Of a stretch of DNA of 64,000 nucleotides, positions 1 to 10,514 are shown one piece after another. This DNA comes from Maylandia zebra (lineage: Eukaryota; Chordata; Actinopteri; Cichliformes; Cichlidae). Positions within the stretch are counted from its first letter, which is position 1. The number at the start of each line of letters is the position of its first letter. Below the pieces are notes generated by a model. That model did no database searches. It saw nothing but the letters and a program-made list of their open reading frames with translations, and was not told where the DNA came from. A program made the position numbers and the translations under genes. The stretch covers positions 9,523,033 to 9,587,032 of the forward strand of contig NC_135170.1 in the NCBI RefSeq assembly GCF_041146795.1. The letters are read 5' to 3'.

Positions 1-430
1 CTTTTTTAATTATGCTAGAATATTGGAAGACAATCAACTTTTAGTGTTTTCCACATATTAATTATTCTGAAATAGAGAAGGTGACCCTAACTGTACAGAA
101 GCACTAAACAACTGACAATCTAACAGACATCATTGGCCTGAGCCGTCATGCACAGTGAGTCTGATCCTTTGCTGTGAGAGTCTGACAAGCATGTTTCTGG
201 TCAGTTTGGAAGAAATAATATCACAATGTTGATCTTTTTTTCAATATTCCTTCTCTTTTACAACATAAACTGTGATCAAAGGTACTTATGTTCACAGCAT
301 GTAATAATACTGACAGTCCAGGGCATTGTGGTCTGTTGAGCTAGGGTTAGGGTTAGCAATTCAGACATATGTATTCAATATTAAACGTCTCTGACGTGGG
401 CCACTGTCCACAGTGTTGGGAAATCCATAC

Positions 431-575
431 CAGGCTGGAATGAGTCAAGGTAGGTGAGCATCCACGAGAAGACACAGCAGATGCATCCTACTAATACTGA
501 CAGGACCAGGAGACTCCAGAAACCGAGCATCTTCTCTTCAGTGCCATCCTCTCCTGTCACCCTCTCTGCCCGCAG
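431..575 (-). CDS. arl6ip6: ARL6IP6-like membrane protein, one internal exon (partial gene)
   Basis: This is a 145-base exon on the minus strand. It follows a ctccatactcag acceptor and ends at a CAGCCTG|gtatgg donor. It starts in phase 0 with LRAERVTGEDGTEEK, followed by the hydrophobic run MLGFWSLLVLSVLVGC and then SWMLTYLDSFQP. The LGFW, the CC-x-FSW and the TY-DSF-PG pattern, and both exon borders, match the penultimate coding exon of ARL6IP6 as I remember that family. ARL6IP6 is a small multi-pass ER/nuclear-envelope protein found as a binding partner of the GTPase ARL6. The last coding exon should lie left of base 1. I searched the minus strand to about 10 kb for the first exon, with its preceding membrane helix, and did not find it; it may be very divergent, distant or lost. 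The family call rests on a match by eye. Confidence 0.72.
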
Positions 576-2150
576 CTGAGTATGGAGTAGATAAGGGCGC
601 AGAGAAACCCTTATTACTAATTTGTATTATAATTCAATTTTCATGAAATATATTCAGTATTGGTCCTTTTATATTATAACCACGTATCCACCCAGGCTCA
701 TGGTGGGGCAGGGCTCTGTCCTGGAATACTTGAGTACAAGGTAATGTACACCCTGACCAGGTATCCAGTCTGTCAGAATTGTTTTCAATATTTGGTGCAA
801 AAACATGAGTGACAACAAAAATCCAACTAGGATTCTTGCATATGATGAATGAAGTCTGTCTTTGACTGTTGTCCAGCTGATCCATCAAACCCCCAGCAGG
901 TGAACCTTATTCATGACATAACACCGCAACAATGTAAAAAATGAAACAGCAACAGTCTAAATGTAAAGTGCATTCTAAAGTCCTCTTCAATAAATCATAT
1001 GCAAAGAGTCATTCAGGACTGTAAAACGTGAACTACAGAGTCTTCATCATTAAATCTCTGGTTGCTTCATTTTTCTATCCTATATCAGATATTTTAAAGG
1101 TTAGCTTAGGTAAAGTTCCATTCTCATGGTGAGGCAAAATGCTTTATGTGTGTGTGTGCGTGTCATGAACGGCTATAAAAGGGCTATAATTAAAGAACAA
1201 AGCGGGGTTTGAGTTCGAGTTGCGGCAGACTGTCACTACTTGTAAGTGGAACGCAGCCTTCCTGCGGCGGACAGCTAATAACAGGAATCGGACGCGGTCC
1301 ACCCAAGTCCACAGCAACCACCATAGCAACCGCCTAGCATGACCTTAAAAACATATTCTGTCTTCATAACTATCAAAAACATGAAATGATTTGCAAAGTG
1401 TGAAAGTGTTACAGCTGCAGAGAGCTATGGCGGTATCTTTGGAAGCTGTTTACACAGCTAATAATATACGATGTAACCATGGAGACAGTCAGTCACGTGA
1501 GCTAGCGGTGCATGTTTACTACAGTGAATAAGGTGATTGTGTGCACAGCATCCACACTCTGCAGAGGGTAAAGACATTACTTCAATATTGTTTTATATTG
1601 ATATATATTTGCCTTCTGTTGACCATCACCTCAGGTTCACCATTACAGTTTCAACATACAGATGCACACTGTCTAAATATGAACACATTCAAAAACTCAT
1701 GTCTCAGAAATAAGCACAGCTGTTCATGTTTGTCATTAGAGTTTTATTTGTAAGAAAATTATGAACTTCATATTGTGTATCAAATAAAAGAACATTTCAC
1801 AACTCTGAGTCAACAGAAACAGGAAACAGAAATGTCTCTAATGTAGACATGTACAGTGTAGTGTAAGCATTAAAAGATCATAAAAGGAAACACTAACATT
1901 TATGTGAAACTAATTGTAATTAAAAAAAGGAACAGGAATCTGAAAACAACACTTTTTTGGTCTAAGTGATCAAAGTAGAAAACAGAACTGATGTTCAAAA
2001 ACAAACCGTAGCTGCACTAATATTACACATCTCGATCGTTGTACTGAACAGACATGTTGCTTTTAAAACCACATGCAGTGTGTGACCATGACTGTTCACT
2101 GAGACCATGAACGCCACTTCGCTGAAAGCATTCTTCTTCTTCTTCTTCTT
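576..2150. other. Intergenic or intronic sequence, no gene seen
   Basis: Apart from the possible promoter at 1174-1249, I see only AT-rich sequence. It could be the intron upstream of the ARL6IP6 exon. A 55-codon open frame on the minus strand ends at a TAA at 2023-2025, but it begins directly after an in-frame TAG at a splice acceptor, so it is more likely 3' untranslated sequence or chance. Confidence 0.4.
1174..1249 (+). promoter_or_regulatory. Possible TATA-type promoter with short first exon
   Basis: A TATAAAAG box at 1174-1181 is followed about 30 bases later by a CpG-containing stretch that ends at a consensus splice donor, CACTACTT|gtaagt, at 1250. This is the layout of a plus-strand first exon. 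On the opposite strand the same region holds an open frame of about 45 codons starting at the ATG near 1329, but that frame has no convincing donor. No downstream plus-strand exon was recognised, so this is only a candidate. Confidence 0.2.
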
Positions 2151-5100
2151 CTAAATTGGAAGCAGAAGGAGCACGAGCTGCTTTGATCTACTGAAATGAA
2201 AAAGCAGAACATCTGAGCTGAAACCATTAAGACAGGAACAAATTCAATGCAGTGTCTCAAGTGGCTTAGCCTGTTACAACTGTTGATACAAGCTAAATAC
2301 GGTTAACACACAGTATCAGGGAGCTCCAGTGTGGGAACTAGTGGCTTTAGGTTTGTAGTCATTTAACTTTCATCCATTCATTCATTTAATTCAGGAGGAA
2401 GAAATGCCAGGTTGGTGCAGGCTGGTTACATGCATTTGGTCCCATGCTGTCTTGAATTAAATGACTTGGTTCACTTTATGGCTGGGCTGTATGTGGGGTT
2501 ATATCATGTTATTTGGGCAGGAGTACCTGTCCCCTGTTAGACTTAGAAAGTTTCTCCATAAGTAGAGTTTCTAACTCTTCTAGCACATCTGTGGCTGACA
2601 GCTTTTTGGTGGCTCTTTTTACCCCACACTGGTTGTGAGTGTGTAAATAGCCCCACTAGTTCTTTTGGGTTGCAGTTAACTTGGGAGGAAGAGGTGGGTA
2701 TGCCATGACTAGATGAATAACAATTATCTGGGATACACAAATTTCATAATGCATGCATATATCTCTATAAACCTGCCTGAGGGCTGCCATTTTTACATTC
2801 AGTTATTTCTTTGTTGAATCTAAATAATGAATGTGTTACAGTTAAAGTGGCACTGATCAGTGTAAATGGCTCATTGGGACACAGAAACCTTTAAATTAAA
2901 CCCTATCACCTGATATCGAGTGTCAAACAATATCAAAGCTGTAAAAGATGTTTACAGTCAGAATTTATAAAACTATGATTGTAAATAAATTCAAACAAGT
3001 GAGCTTTTCTCTTTGTGCTGAACATCAACACTGTGATTTCTTAGACTGTAAGCTTTACTTTAGTGCAACCAGTTGTAGAAGCTGCCACTCCAAATGTCTT
3101 TTGATAACAAGAAAAAAATACCTTTTCAGTACATGGCCTGAAGTTCTTCTCCGACATCTTCTGCAATCAGCTTTGTCTGCTGGTTTGAAGACAATAAACC
3201 ACAAAAAAGATGATTTAGTCACTTTGTCTGTGTCATGCAGCTCGAACGTGTCGTGTAACGATGTTGAATAGCTGTCGTTATCCCTCTGCTGTGTCAGTAG
3301 GATTGTACTGTACAGCATCTCATTGATATGTGAGGAATGCTAATGTAACACGATAACAGACTTACATCATTAAAATATAAAGTGCAGGAGATATTTAGAT
3401 ATTTTTATATTTATATTACATTTTATAGCTCTTTTTTTTTTTTTTTTTTTACCTTTTATTGTTCATTTTATTTTCACTTACTGAATACAGGACACACTTG
3501 ACTGGGGGAAAGAAGGGTAGAAAGAAAGAGGGAAAGAGAAACAGCTGAGAAGAGGGACGGGGGAGAAGGGCAAAAGACAAAAACCAACAGAATGAGCAGA
3601 AAAAAAAAAGAAGAAAAAAAAATGCATATATCGATCACCTGGGTCACCTGCTGAGAAAGAAAAAAGAAAACAAGCAGAAGAGAACAAGAGTAATAGAATA
3701 AACAACATCACAATGATATATGGGAATATGACAGTAAATACTAAATATTAAACATTATTGTGCAGCACATAAGATCAACAGAACACAGTGTGCTTTGAGG
3801 TAGGAGCCAAAAAGGGTGTAGTTTGTGGGTGTGATCACCCGTGTGTACACCTGTGAGCATGGACGCGCTTGTTTTTTTTTTTTTGTTTTTTTTTAAAAGG
3901 TTCCTTCATGTAATGATCTGCTAGAGGGTGTGGGGGGGCCACAGCCCCGTCCTCCAGGGCATGAAGCAGGTATGGAGGAGATCAAAACTCCAGACATCCA
4001 GAGGCCCCCAGAACACAAGAGACCAAGGAAGACCAACAGAGGGGCAGCCGCGCCACTGTCCCAGTAAGAGCTGAGGAGAGTCCCAGATGAGGGCTCACTC
4101 AGCAGCCGCGGAGCAGAAGCCAGGGGGAGTTGCAGTGACGCGCCCTTGAGCTCCGCCGGCAGCCAGCCGTGCCTGAGTGACCGAGCCCCAGGCCGAGAGG
4201 CCGGGGGCACCCCACCTCCGAAGTGGCCCGAGCGAGCCCCAGGCTCCAGGCCCCGATAAGCGGCCGCCAAGGAGTGAGCCGGTGTGTACCTGGACGCCCA
4301 TCCCCGGACACAAAGAACCACCAACGCACCGATGTCTGAGGGAGTCCGCCACTGACAGGGGAAGTGGTGGTAGGGGGAGATAGGTCTCCAAACCTTGGAG
4401 GGCCTAAGATGTCCCCAGAGAGGTGGCGCCTGACACCCAACCTGACATATAGACACAGAAATACAGGCACACACATATACAAACATCCATTCCCACCCTC
4501 ATGCTCTCATATGCACTCACTCCACACTCAACCAACGTGGAGACAGACATAAAGAGACGCTGTACACACGATCACACTCCCCAAGCGTACTCTACACACC
4601 GGGTCTAGGTACCCTTGCCCCTGGAGGGGGGAACTGCGCCCAGACCCAGGTGGTGTTACCCTTTTCCCTGCGGTGGGGGGAGGCAGACCGCCCCGACTCC
4701 GCAGCAGCAGGGATATTTATATTACATTTTACATTTTATAGCTGACGGATATTACTAAATAGACAGAATTTACTAAATAGCTGGATGAATATGAAAAATA
4801 TGTCTATAATAACAAATGACCATGAGAGCCAGTAGAATTAATTCAACTGGACACTCAAAAGACGTCCTTAAATGCTCTTTAAGTGGCAGAACAAACGAAC
4901 AAACAGTTAATCGCTTACTTGAGATGAAATCTAATCAGCTACTTTGAAAACAGCTAAGTGGTTCCTCCTTTAACAGGATGACGGCTCAGGGGTAAGGCCA
5001 TCATGCAGTCCAGCAACCTTTATGGTTCTGCTTTGATTCACCAGGAACTATTAGGGAAACCTTCCAGCGCCTCCTGTGAAAGACACAGGCATAAACACAC

Positions 5101-5891
5101 AAACATTTATTAACATGTTCCACAGTGTTCCAGTTTGATTTTCTCATCCTGTGGACAACAACGTACATGGATGCAGGTTTATTGTTAACTTTTGTAAGGT
5201 TTATTTAATGAACATATCCAGCTGCAGCTCCACTGTGATCCTGAACTGGATAAGCACTTAAGAAAATGTGTCAATAAATGGACAAACATCAACTTACTAT
5301 ATTTATCCAAACAGACAGGACCAATAATGCTTCACTGAGTTAGAGACTTTAACAGACTCTTCTATGTAAGAATGTCTCGTGCTGATAGACCTGCAAACTT
5401 GACAACAAAGGTTTTTCAGACTACATGTAGCTGTCCTCTATGTCAGCTCACACATTTACATTTATGTCACACTTATTTCTGCTTTCCCATTTTATAATTA
5501 TTACTTACATTTTGATTAGATACCTTGAGTTTGTAAATGATCAGATTACATAATTGGAATACAATGTATCCAATTCAGGGTTGCGGGAGGATGAAGCCTA
5601 TCCCAGCTGATACAGGACAAAGACAGGCTGCCAGTTTATCGCAGGGCTAACACAATATGTGTAACAGAAAATCCACTTAAATGTTTGATATTTCTTATAA
5701 TAATCATAATTATGACTATTATTTAAAGGTTTCTTTATAAATACATTTTGATTTTTTATAACCCCTAAAATATAAACCTGAGCTGTTTCAGATTCTGACC
5801 TCTGACCTCACTGGAGCTCCCTCTTGGAAGTACATCTGCTTCTTGTCTACCCCCAGTGTTGACCGCCTGCCCTTGATATCACGTACTGTAC
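2151..5891 (-). CDS. Candidate 3' exons of an unrecognised gene
   Basis: Three short minus-strand segments have plausible splice borders and compatible phases. The best is 5812-5891: it follows cctcag, ends at GCTCCA|gtgagg, and has only one open frame, reading TVRDIKGRRSTLGVDKKQM then YFQEGAP. The second is 5042-5073: it follows tttcacag, ends at TTCCTG|gtgaat, and reads EALEGFPNSS. The third begins at 2190 after catttcag; in phase it reads CRSKQLVLLLLPI and stops at a TAG at 2151-2153. Joined, they keep one frame and would give a hydrophobic C-terminus. I do not recognise the protein. The introns carry the L1-type retroposon at 3.4-4.7 kb. The 80-base exon is the most believable; the other two are weak. 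No upstream exon was assigned. Confidence 0.25.
3426..4712 (-). mobile_element. L1-type retroposon 3' end, minus orientation
   Basis: The insert has a T-run at 3431-3450. On the minus strand this is a poly(A) tail just after an AATAAAAG signal. The insert is flanked by a 19-base duplication, ATATTTATATTACATTTTA, at 3407-3425 and 4713-4731. The interior at about 3.95-4.7 kb is strongly GC-rich and CpG-containing, unlike the AT-rich surroundings, and contains several long chance open frames but no recognisable RT. The tail, the duplication and the GC-rich 3' segment fit a 5'-truncated L1-like element. I infer the class; no coding domain proves it. Confidence 0.55.
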
Positions 5892-6912
5892 CTGAGGAAC
5901 AAAAAAGGACAAACACTTGCCTTCATTTAAGAAGTACATTCATACAGAGGTAATCTATGGAAACACACTAGTTCAACCTTTGGGAGGAATCAGTTCCTGT
6001 GAAACATTTCTGTAAATGAACATCATGTGGAGAATGAATGAAATGAGTTCTTCAGGTGACTCAGCAGTCCCACACTGACAAATGAAATCTAGTTAAACTA
6101 TTAAGCATATTTGCTCTTCTGAAATCTGTGTTAAACAACAACAAACATAAATTAGTAACAAAAATACAGCTGAGTAGAGGCTTTACAAACCACCAGCAGC
6201 CATAATGCTAAATTTTAATCTTCAAATGTTTCTGAGCCGTCTTCAACCTGCTTTCAACACATTAAAGTCCCACAGTCAATGCAGCCTGACTCAATCCTAA
6301 ATGTTCAGCACACAGAGACACAGAGGTGCCATGCTCTGTGCCGTTTAAAGTTTAGTGTTAACCTGAGTCACTGATCATTTGCAGTATTACAGAGTCTGGC
6401 AGTCTGCTTCTAGCTGACTCTCAGGTGTGACAGGTGTGCCAGCAGGAAAGAGTAATAATAACCTGCATCCTGAGGTTTTTCATGCAGGATTAAAGGAGCC
6501 AGGCTTTGTTCACACAGCTAGGATTGTATTTTACACTGACCCTGGGTCAGTTAAAGCAATGGCGACAGGGAATAGGTAGCTCGAGGACATTCAATAAAAA
6601 TCAGGTATAATTATAGAATTATGAAAACAGTGTGAAATATGTAACGATTTACTTCTCCTTCACTATATGAGAATATTTTTCTTGGCAATACGAACAGCTG
6701 TACCTTGAATTTTTCAGTATGTAATCCAGCCACACATAAACCAGCGTAGTAAAAGTCTAAAGCCTGCTGGTATTATGAAGTAGTGTTTCTCAGTTTTGCG
6801 GCTACTGCAGTAAAGAGTTTGTAAAGGCTGCAACAGAGTATTCTGAGGAAAAAAGTATGTGATTTAAAATACAGGCACAATTTTTGTTTATTGAGGATAT
6901 CAGTAAGCGACG

Positions 6913-7110
6913 TTAGTGATGGTGTTCCTCTCTCCTGGTGAGAAAATGATGTGCAGTAGCTGTAATGTCAGCAGTGCCTCTGTTTCCCTTATATGTCTTG
7001 TTTATTTCTGTCTGAACAGCATTTCCTGCCCATGTGATGGTGGATTTCCTGTTAACAATCCCTACACCCATTTCAAATAAAGCTCCAACTATAGTTGAAA
7101 TGTTGCTGGT
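6913..7110 (-). CDS. Orphan terminal exon, weakly actinoporin-like
   Basis: This is a 198-base minus-strand exon of 65 codons plus a TAA at 6913-6915. It begins after a strong polypyrimidine acceptor (attctttttctcag). An AATAAA signal follows the stop by about 20 bases, at 6887-6892, so it looks like a genuine last exon. It reads TSNISTIVGALFEMGVGIV, then NRKSTITW, and later NKTYKGNRGTADIT, ending in EEHHH. The spacing of R-K, N, N-x-TY and G-T-x-D-I recalls the N-terminal strands of actinoporin-like proteins, which fish encode as non-venom homologues. However, the frame stops where that fold would continue, so it would be a truncated relic or an unrelated gene. No upstream exon was found. 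The exon structure is visible in the sequence; the family is a weak inference. Confidence 0.35.
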   Translation of the reverse strand, partial: TSNISTIVGALFEMGVGIVNRKSTITWAGNAVQTEINKTYKGNRGTADITATAHHFLTRREEHHH

Positions 7111-7634
7111 CTGAGAAAAAGAATCACTGGCTGCTATTTTAAGAAGAGAAAAACATGTTTAAATGAATTTTATCACTATGGTGCAATCAGGCACTTTCCG
7201 GAAAGCACAGATTTCTTTTCCATTGACTGCCTCCGTTGTTCAGTTTCTGTGTGGAAACTAATCTATAAACAAAAATGAAAGTATACTTTTGAGATAATGT
7301 AACATTAACACACAAAAAAGAATAAACAAACAGAAAATGAATCATGATAAGCATAATCGAGGAAGAGGCCCATCTTCTTGCAAAGATAACTCTGAGGCCC
7401 ACTCCACACTGAAGTTCATACCAGAAAAGCCACCAGACCATATAAGGTCAGACATATCCAGGTTGTTTGGTTAATGCAGTGATGCAGTTTAAAGTTAATG
7501 ATGTGATGACGAATGCTACAGCAGATCACGAGTGGGATTAGATCCCCTTTGTAAACAACCGTCTCCCTCCCAGACACCCCACCCAGAAGATATCAAAGCC
7601 ACTTTTCTGTATCTACTGTCTTTGAACATGAGCC

Positions 7635-7665
<31 letters not shown>
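7635..7665. repeat. (CAT)n microsatellite
   Basis: About ten tandem CAT/ATC units in non-coding sequence. Between 7111 and 8435 I see little else. A short GGGATCAATAAAGTGTTCTG motif near 7978-7998 looks like the 3' tail of an L2-type LINE. Confidence 0.85.
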
Positions 7666-7667
<2 letters not shown>

Positions 7668-8435
7668 TTCAGCACCCTGCCCTCTAGTTCACCAACAATT
7701 CCCATATTAACTCCAGCTACACATACAAGAAAACCGACTTTAACCTTTGCTGATGTTAAAATTGTATTTGAACAATGAGGTTTGAGTAAATTCATTTATG
7801 TTAATAAAAGTCAAACCATTTAGCCACATAATGGTGTTTTACACTGCACCTTAAAAACCTTACAGTACTGACTGTATCCTTGTTGTTTGCTTCCAGCAGT
7901 TCTTGTAATTAGGTGTTACACTTCATTTTGGGCAGTGCTTAATGATAATGATACTTGTAGTGATAATAATTTCTTTTGGGATCAATAAAGTGTTCTGATA
8001 GTAATGGGTACCTTGAATAATTTCAATAAATGACCGATGACAGCCGTTCGTTGACCTCAGTGAATCGTTAATCCAGTTACACACAGCTTTTCTTTGTGAG
8101 CTGGTGCATGTTACAGATAGTAATCTTTGCTCTTAGCTGACATCAGAGCCCGATGGTGTATTCTTTGATGTTTTTTGCTCATCACAAATGATTCCATCTG
8201 CTAACAACAACGAAGTCACCATCAAAATTGGTGTGCTCTGGCTTTCCTGTATCTAAAGGATTTTCTACATGTTGGTCCTCGTGATAGGCTGATTAGATAA
8301 TTGAATGAATAAACAGGCGTGTGCCTTTTCCTAAGAAATTGTATGTTTGCACAGCAATGCATATACATCATAGTTAGGACCCAACAGAAACTTACAGTGA
8401 CATATCAGTGAAACTTTAAATACATATACTATATA

Positions 8436-10049
8436 CAGTGGGGCAAAAAAGTATTTAGTCAGCCACCGATTGTGCAAGTTCCCCCACTTAAAATGATGAC
8501 AGAGGTCAGTAATTTGCACCAGAGGTACACTTCAACTGTGAGAGACAGAATGTGAAAAAAAAATCCATGAATCCACATGGTAGGATTTGTAAAGAATTTA
8601 TTCGTAAATCAGGGTGGAAAATAAGTATTTGGTCACCTCAAACAAGGAAAATCTCTGGCTCTCACAGACCTGTAACGTCTTCTGTAAGAAGCTTTTCTGT
8701 CCCCCACTCGTTACCTGTATGAATGGCACCTGTTTGAACTCATCATCTGTATAAAAGACACCTGTCCACAGCCTCAAACAGTCAGACTCCAAACTCCGCC
8801 ATGGCCAAGACCAAAGAGCTTTCAAAGGACACCAGGAAAAGTATTGTAGACCTGCACCAGACTGGGAAGAGTGAATCTACAATAGGCAAGCAGCTTGGTG
8901 TGAAAAAAATCAACTGTGGGAGCAATCATCAGAAAATGGAAAACATACAAGACCACTGATAATCTCCCTCGATCTGGGGCTCCACGCAAGATCTCATCCC
9001 GTGGGGTCAAAATGATCATGAGAACGGTGAGCAAAGATCCCAGAACCACACGGGGGGACCTGGTGAATGACCTGCAGAGAGCTGGGACCAAAGTAACAAA
9101 GGTCACCATCAGTAACACACTACAACGGCAGGGAATCAAATCCCGCAGTGCCAGACGTGTTCCGCTGCTGAAGCCAGTGCACGTCCAGGCCCGTCTGAAG
9201 TTTGCCAGAGAGCACATGGATGATACAGCAGAGGATTGGGAGAATGTCATGTGGTCAGATGAAACCAAAGTAGAACTTTTTGGTATAAACTCAACTCGTC
9301 GTGTTTGGAGGAAGAAGAATACTGAGTTGCATCCCAAGAACACCATACCTACTGTGAAGCATGGGGGTGGAAACATCATGCTATGGGGCTGTTTTTCTGC
9401 CAAGGGGACAGGACGACTGATCCGTGTTAAGGACAGAATGAATGGGGCCATGTATCGTGAGATTTTGAGCCAAAACCTCCTTCCATCAGTGAGAACTTTG
9501 AAGATGAAACGAGGCTGGGTCTTCCAACATGACAATGATCCAAAACACACCGCCCGGGCAACAAAGGAGTGGCTCCGTAAGAAGCATTTGAAAGTCCTGG
9601 AGTGGCCTAGCCAGTCTCCAGACCTCAACCCCATAGAAAATCTGTGGCGGGAGTTGAAAGTCCGTGTTGCTCGGCGACAGCGCCAAAACATCACTGCTCT
9701 GGAGAAGATCTGCATGGAGGAATGGGCCAAAATACCAGCTACTGTGTGTGCAAACCTGGTAAAGACCTATAGTAAACGTTTGACCTCTGTTATTGCCAAC
9801 AAAGGTTATGTTACAAAGTATTGAGTTGTATTTTTGTTTTTGGCCAAATACTTATTTTCCACCCTGATTTACGAATGAATTCTTTACAAATCCTACCATG
9901 TGGATTCATGGATTTTTTTTTTTTTTTTTCACATTCTGTCTCTCACAGTTGAAGTGTACCTCTGGTGCAAATTACTGACCTCTGTCATCGTTTTAAGTGG
10001 GGGAACTTGCATGATCAGTGACTGACTAAATACTTTTTTTGCCCCACTG
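8436..10049 (+). mobile_element. Tc1-like DNA transposon, nearly complete
   Basis: This 1614-base element is bounded by TA dinucleotides (8434-8435 and 10050-10051), the target duplication of Tc1/mariner transposons. It starts CAGTGGGGCAAAAAAGTATT and its far end is the reverse complement of nearly the same sequence. The terminal inverted repeats are about 205-215 bases long and about 95% alike, differing mainly in the length of an internal A run (9 at the left end, about 18 T's at the right). It encodes one transposase frame with a single frameshift. The match between its ends suggests fairly recent insertion. It lies upstream of the probable BCL2L14 promoter. Confidence 0.95.
8801..9824 (+). 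pseudogene. Tc1 transposase with one frameshift
   Basis: Tc1 transposase cuts and rejoins DNA at TA sites using a DDE catalytic triad. The frame opens at ATG 8801 with MAKTKELSKDTRKSIVDLHQ, the paired-like DNA-binding start. A run of seven A's at 8903-8909 then carries one extra base and shifts the frame. The remainder, 8916-9824, is open for 302 codons. It contains [20 protein letters not shown], the first catalytic Asp in [11 protein letters not shown], the second in [10 protein letters not shown], and the Glu in [11 protein letters not shown], with the D34E spacing expected for Tc1. No other stop was seen. Length and motifs match the usual 340-residue enzyme, so this copy was disabled by a single homopolymer slip. 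Confidence 0.93.
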
Positions 10050-10199
10050 TATACTATATACTAGAGTAAACTAGATATAGTATATGTATTTATTCAGATT
10101 TATTTTAGAAGCCAGCACAAGAATTATTTACCATGACCTGTTCATCCCCTTTAGAACTCTACTTACAGCCATTAAAACATCAGCGTCTTTTGATCTCAC

Positions 10200-10514
10200 T
10201 TTCTCATTAGCCCCCTCCCTTTGGTCGGTTGTTTGTGGTTAATTTCCTGTCACAGAGGAAGTGCCTCACCCAGCTGCCTGGCTCTTTATTGGCTCAAGCT
10301 CTGATGAACAGTGATTTTTGGGGGTGAGACAAAGTGACATGAGCACTCAGCCAGCACAGAAGATAGGCAGAGGGACTGGAATTTGGAGATTGAGACATGG
10401 GCACAAGAACTGGCTGAGGGGGTAGTGGTGCTTACAAAGTACTCATTCATACAGAGACAGATGAGTGCTGGACAGATTCACTGCAAGGGAGGAAATGGCT
10501 GCGTGTTGCAAGAG
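10200..10514 (+). promoter_or_regulatory. Probable BCL2L14 promoter and non-coding first exon
   Basis: An ATTGG (inverted CCAAT) box sits near 10288, in a locally less AT-rich stretch. An exon-like segment ends at an excellent donor, GCAAGAG|gtaagt, at 10515. It contains an ATG at 10495 (MAACCK). Spliced straight to the acceptor at 20681, this gives an 11-codon upstream frame that ends in TGA and overlaps the main ATG in another frame. The gene it serves is inferred from strand and position: no other plus-strand gene starts before 20.7 kb. Confidence 0.4.

Noticed and set aside
341..356. TAGGGTTAGGG interstitial telomere repeat
   Set aside because: Only two units; too short to mean anything.
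2023..2189. 55-codon open frame ending SVQYNDRDV
   Set aside because: An in-frame TAG stands exactly at the acceptor. Reading it would need a less likely AG, so it is more probably 3' untranslated.
3893..4486. 197-codon minus-strand frame and several others in the GC-rich block
   Set aside because: Long frames are expected by chance in GC-rich sequence; there is no domain, and they lie within a retroposon.
8822..9730. 302-codon minus-strand open frame
   Set aside because: It is the antisense shadow of the Tc1 transposase.
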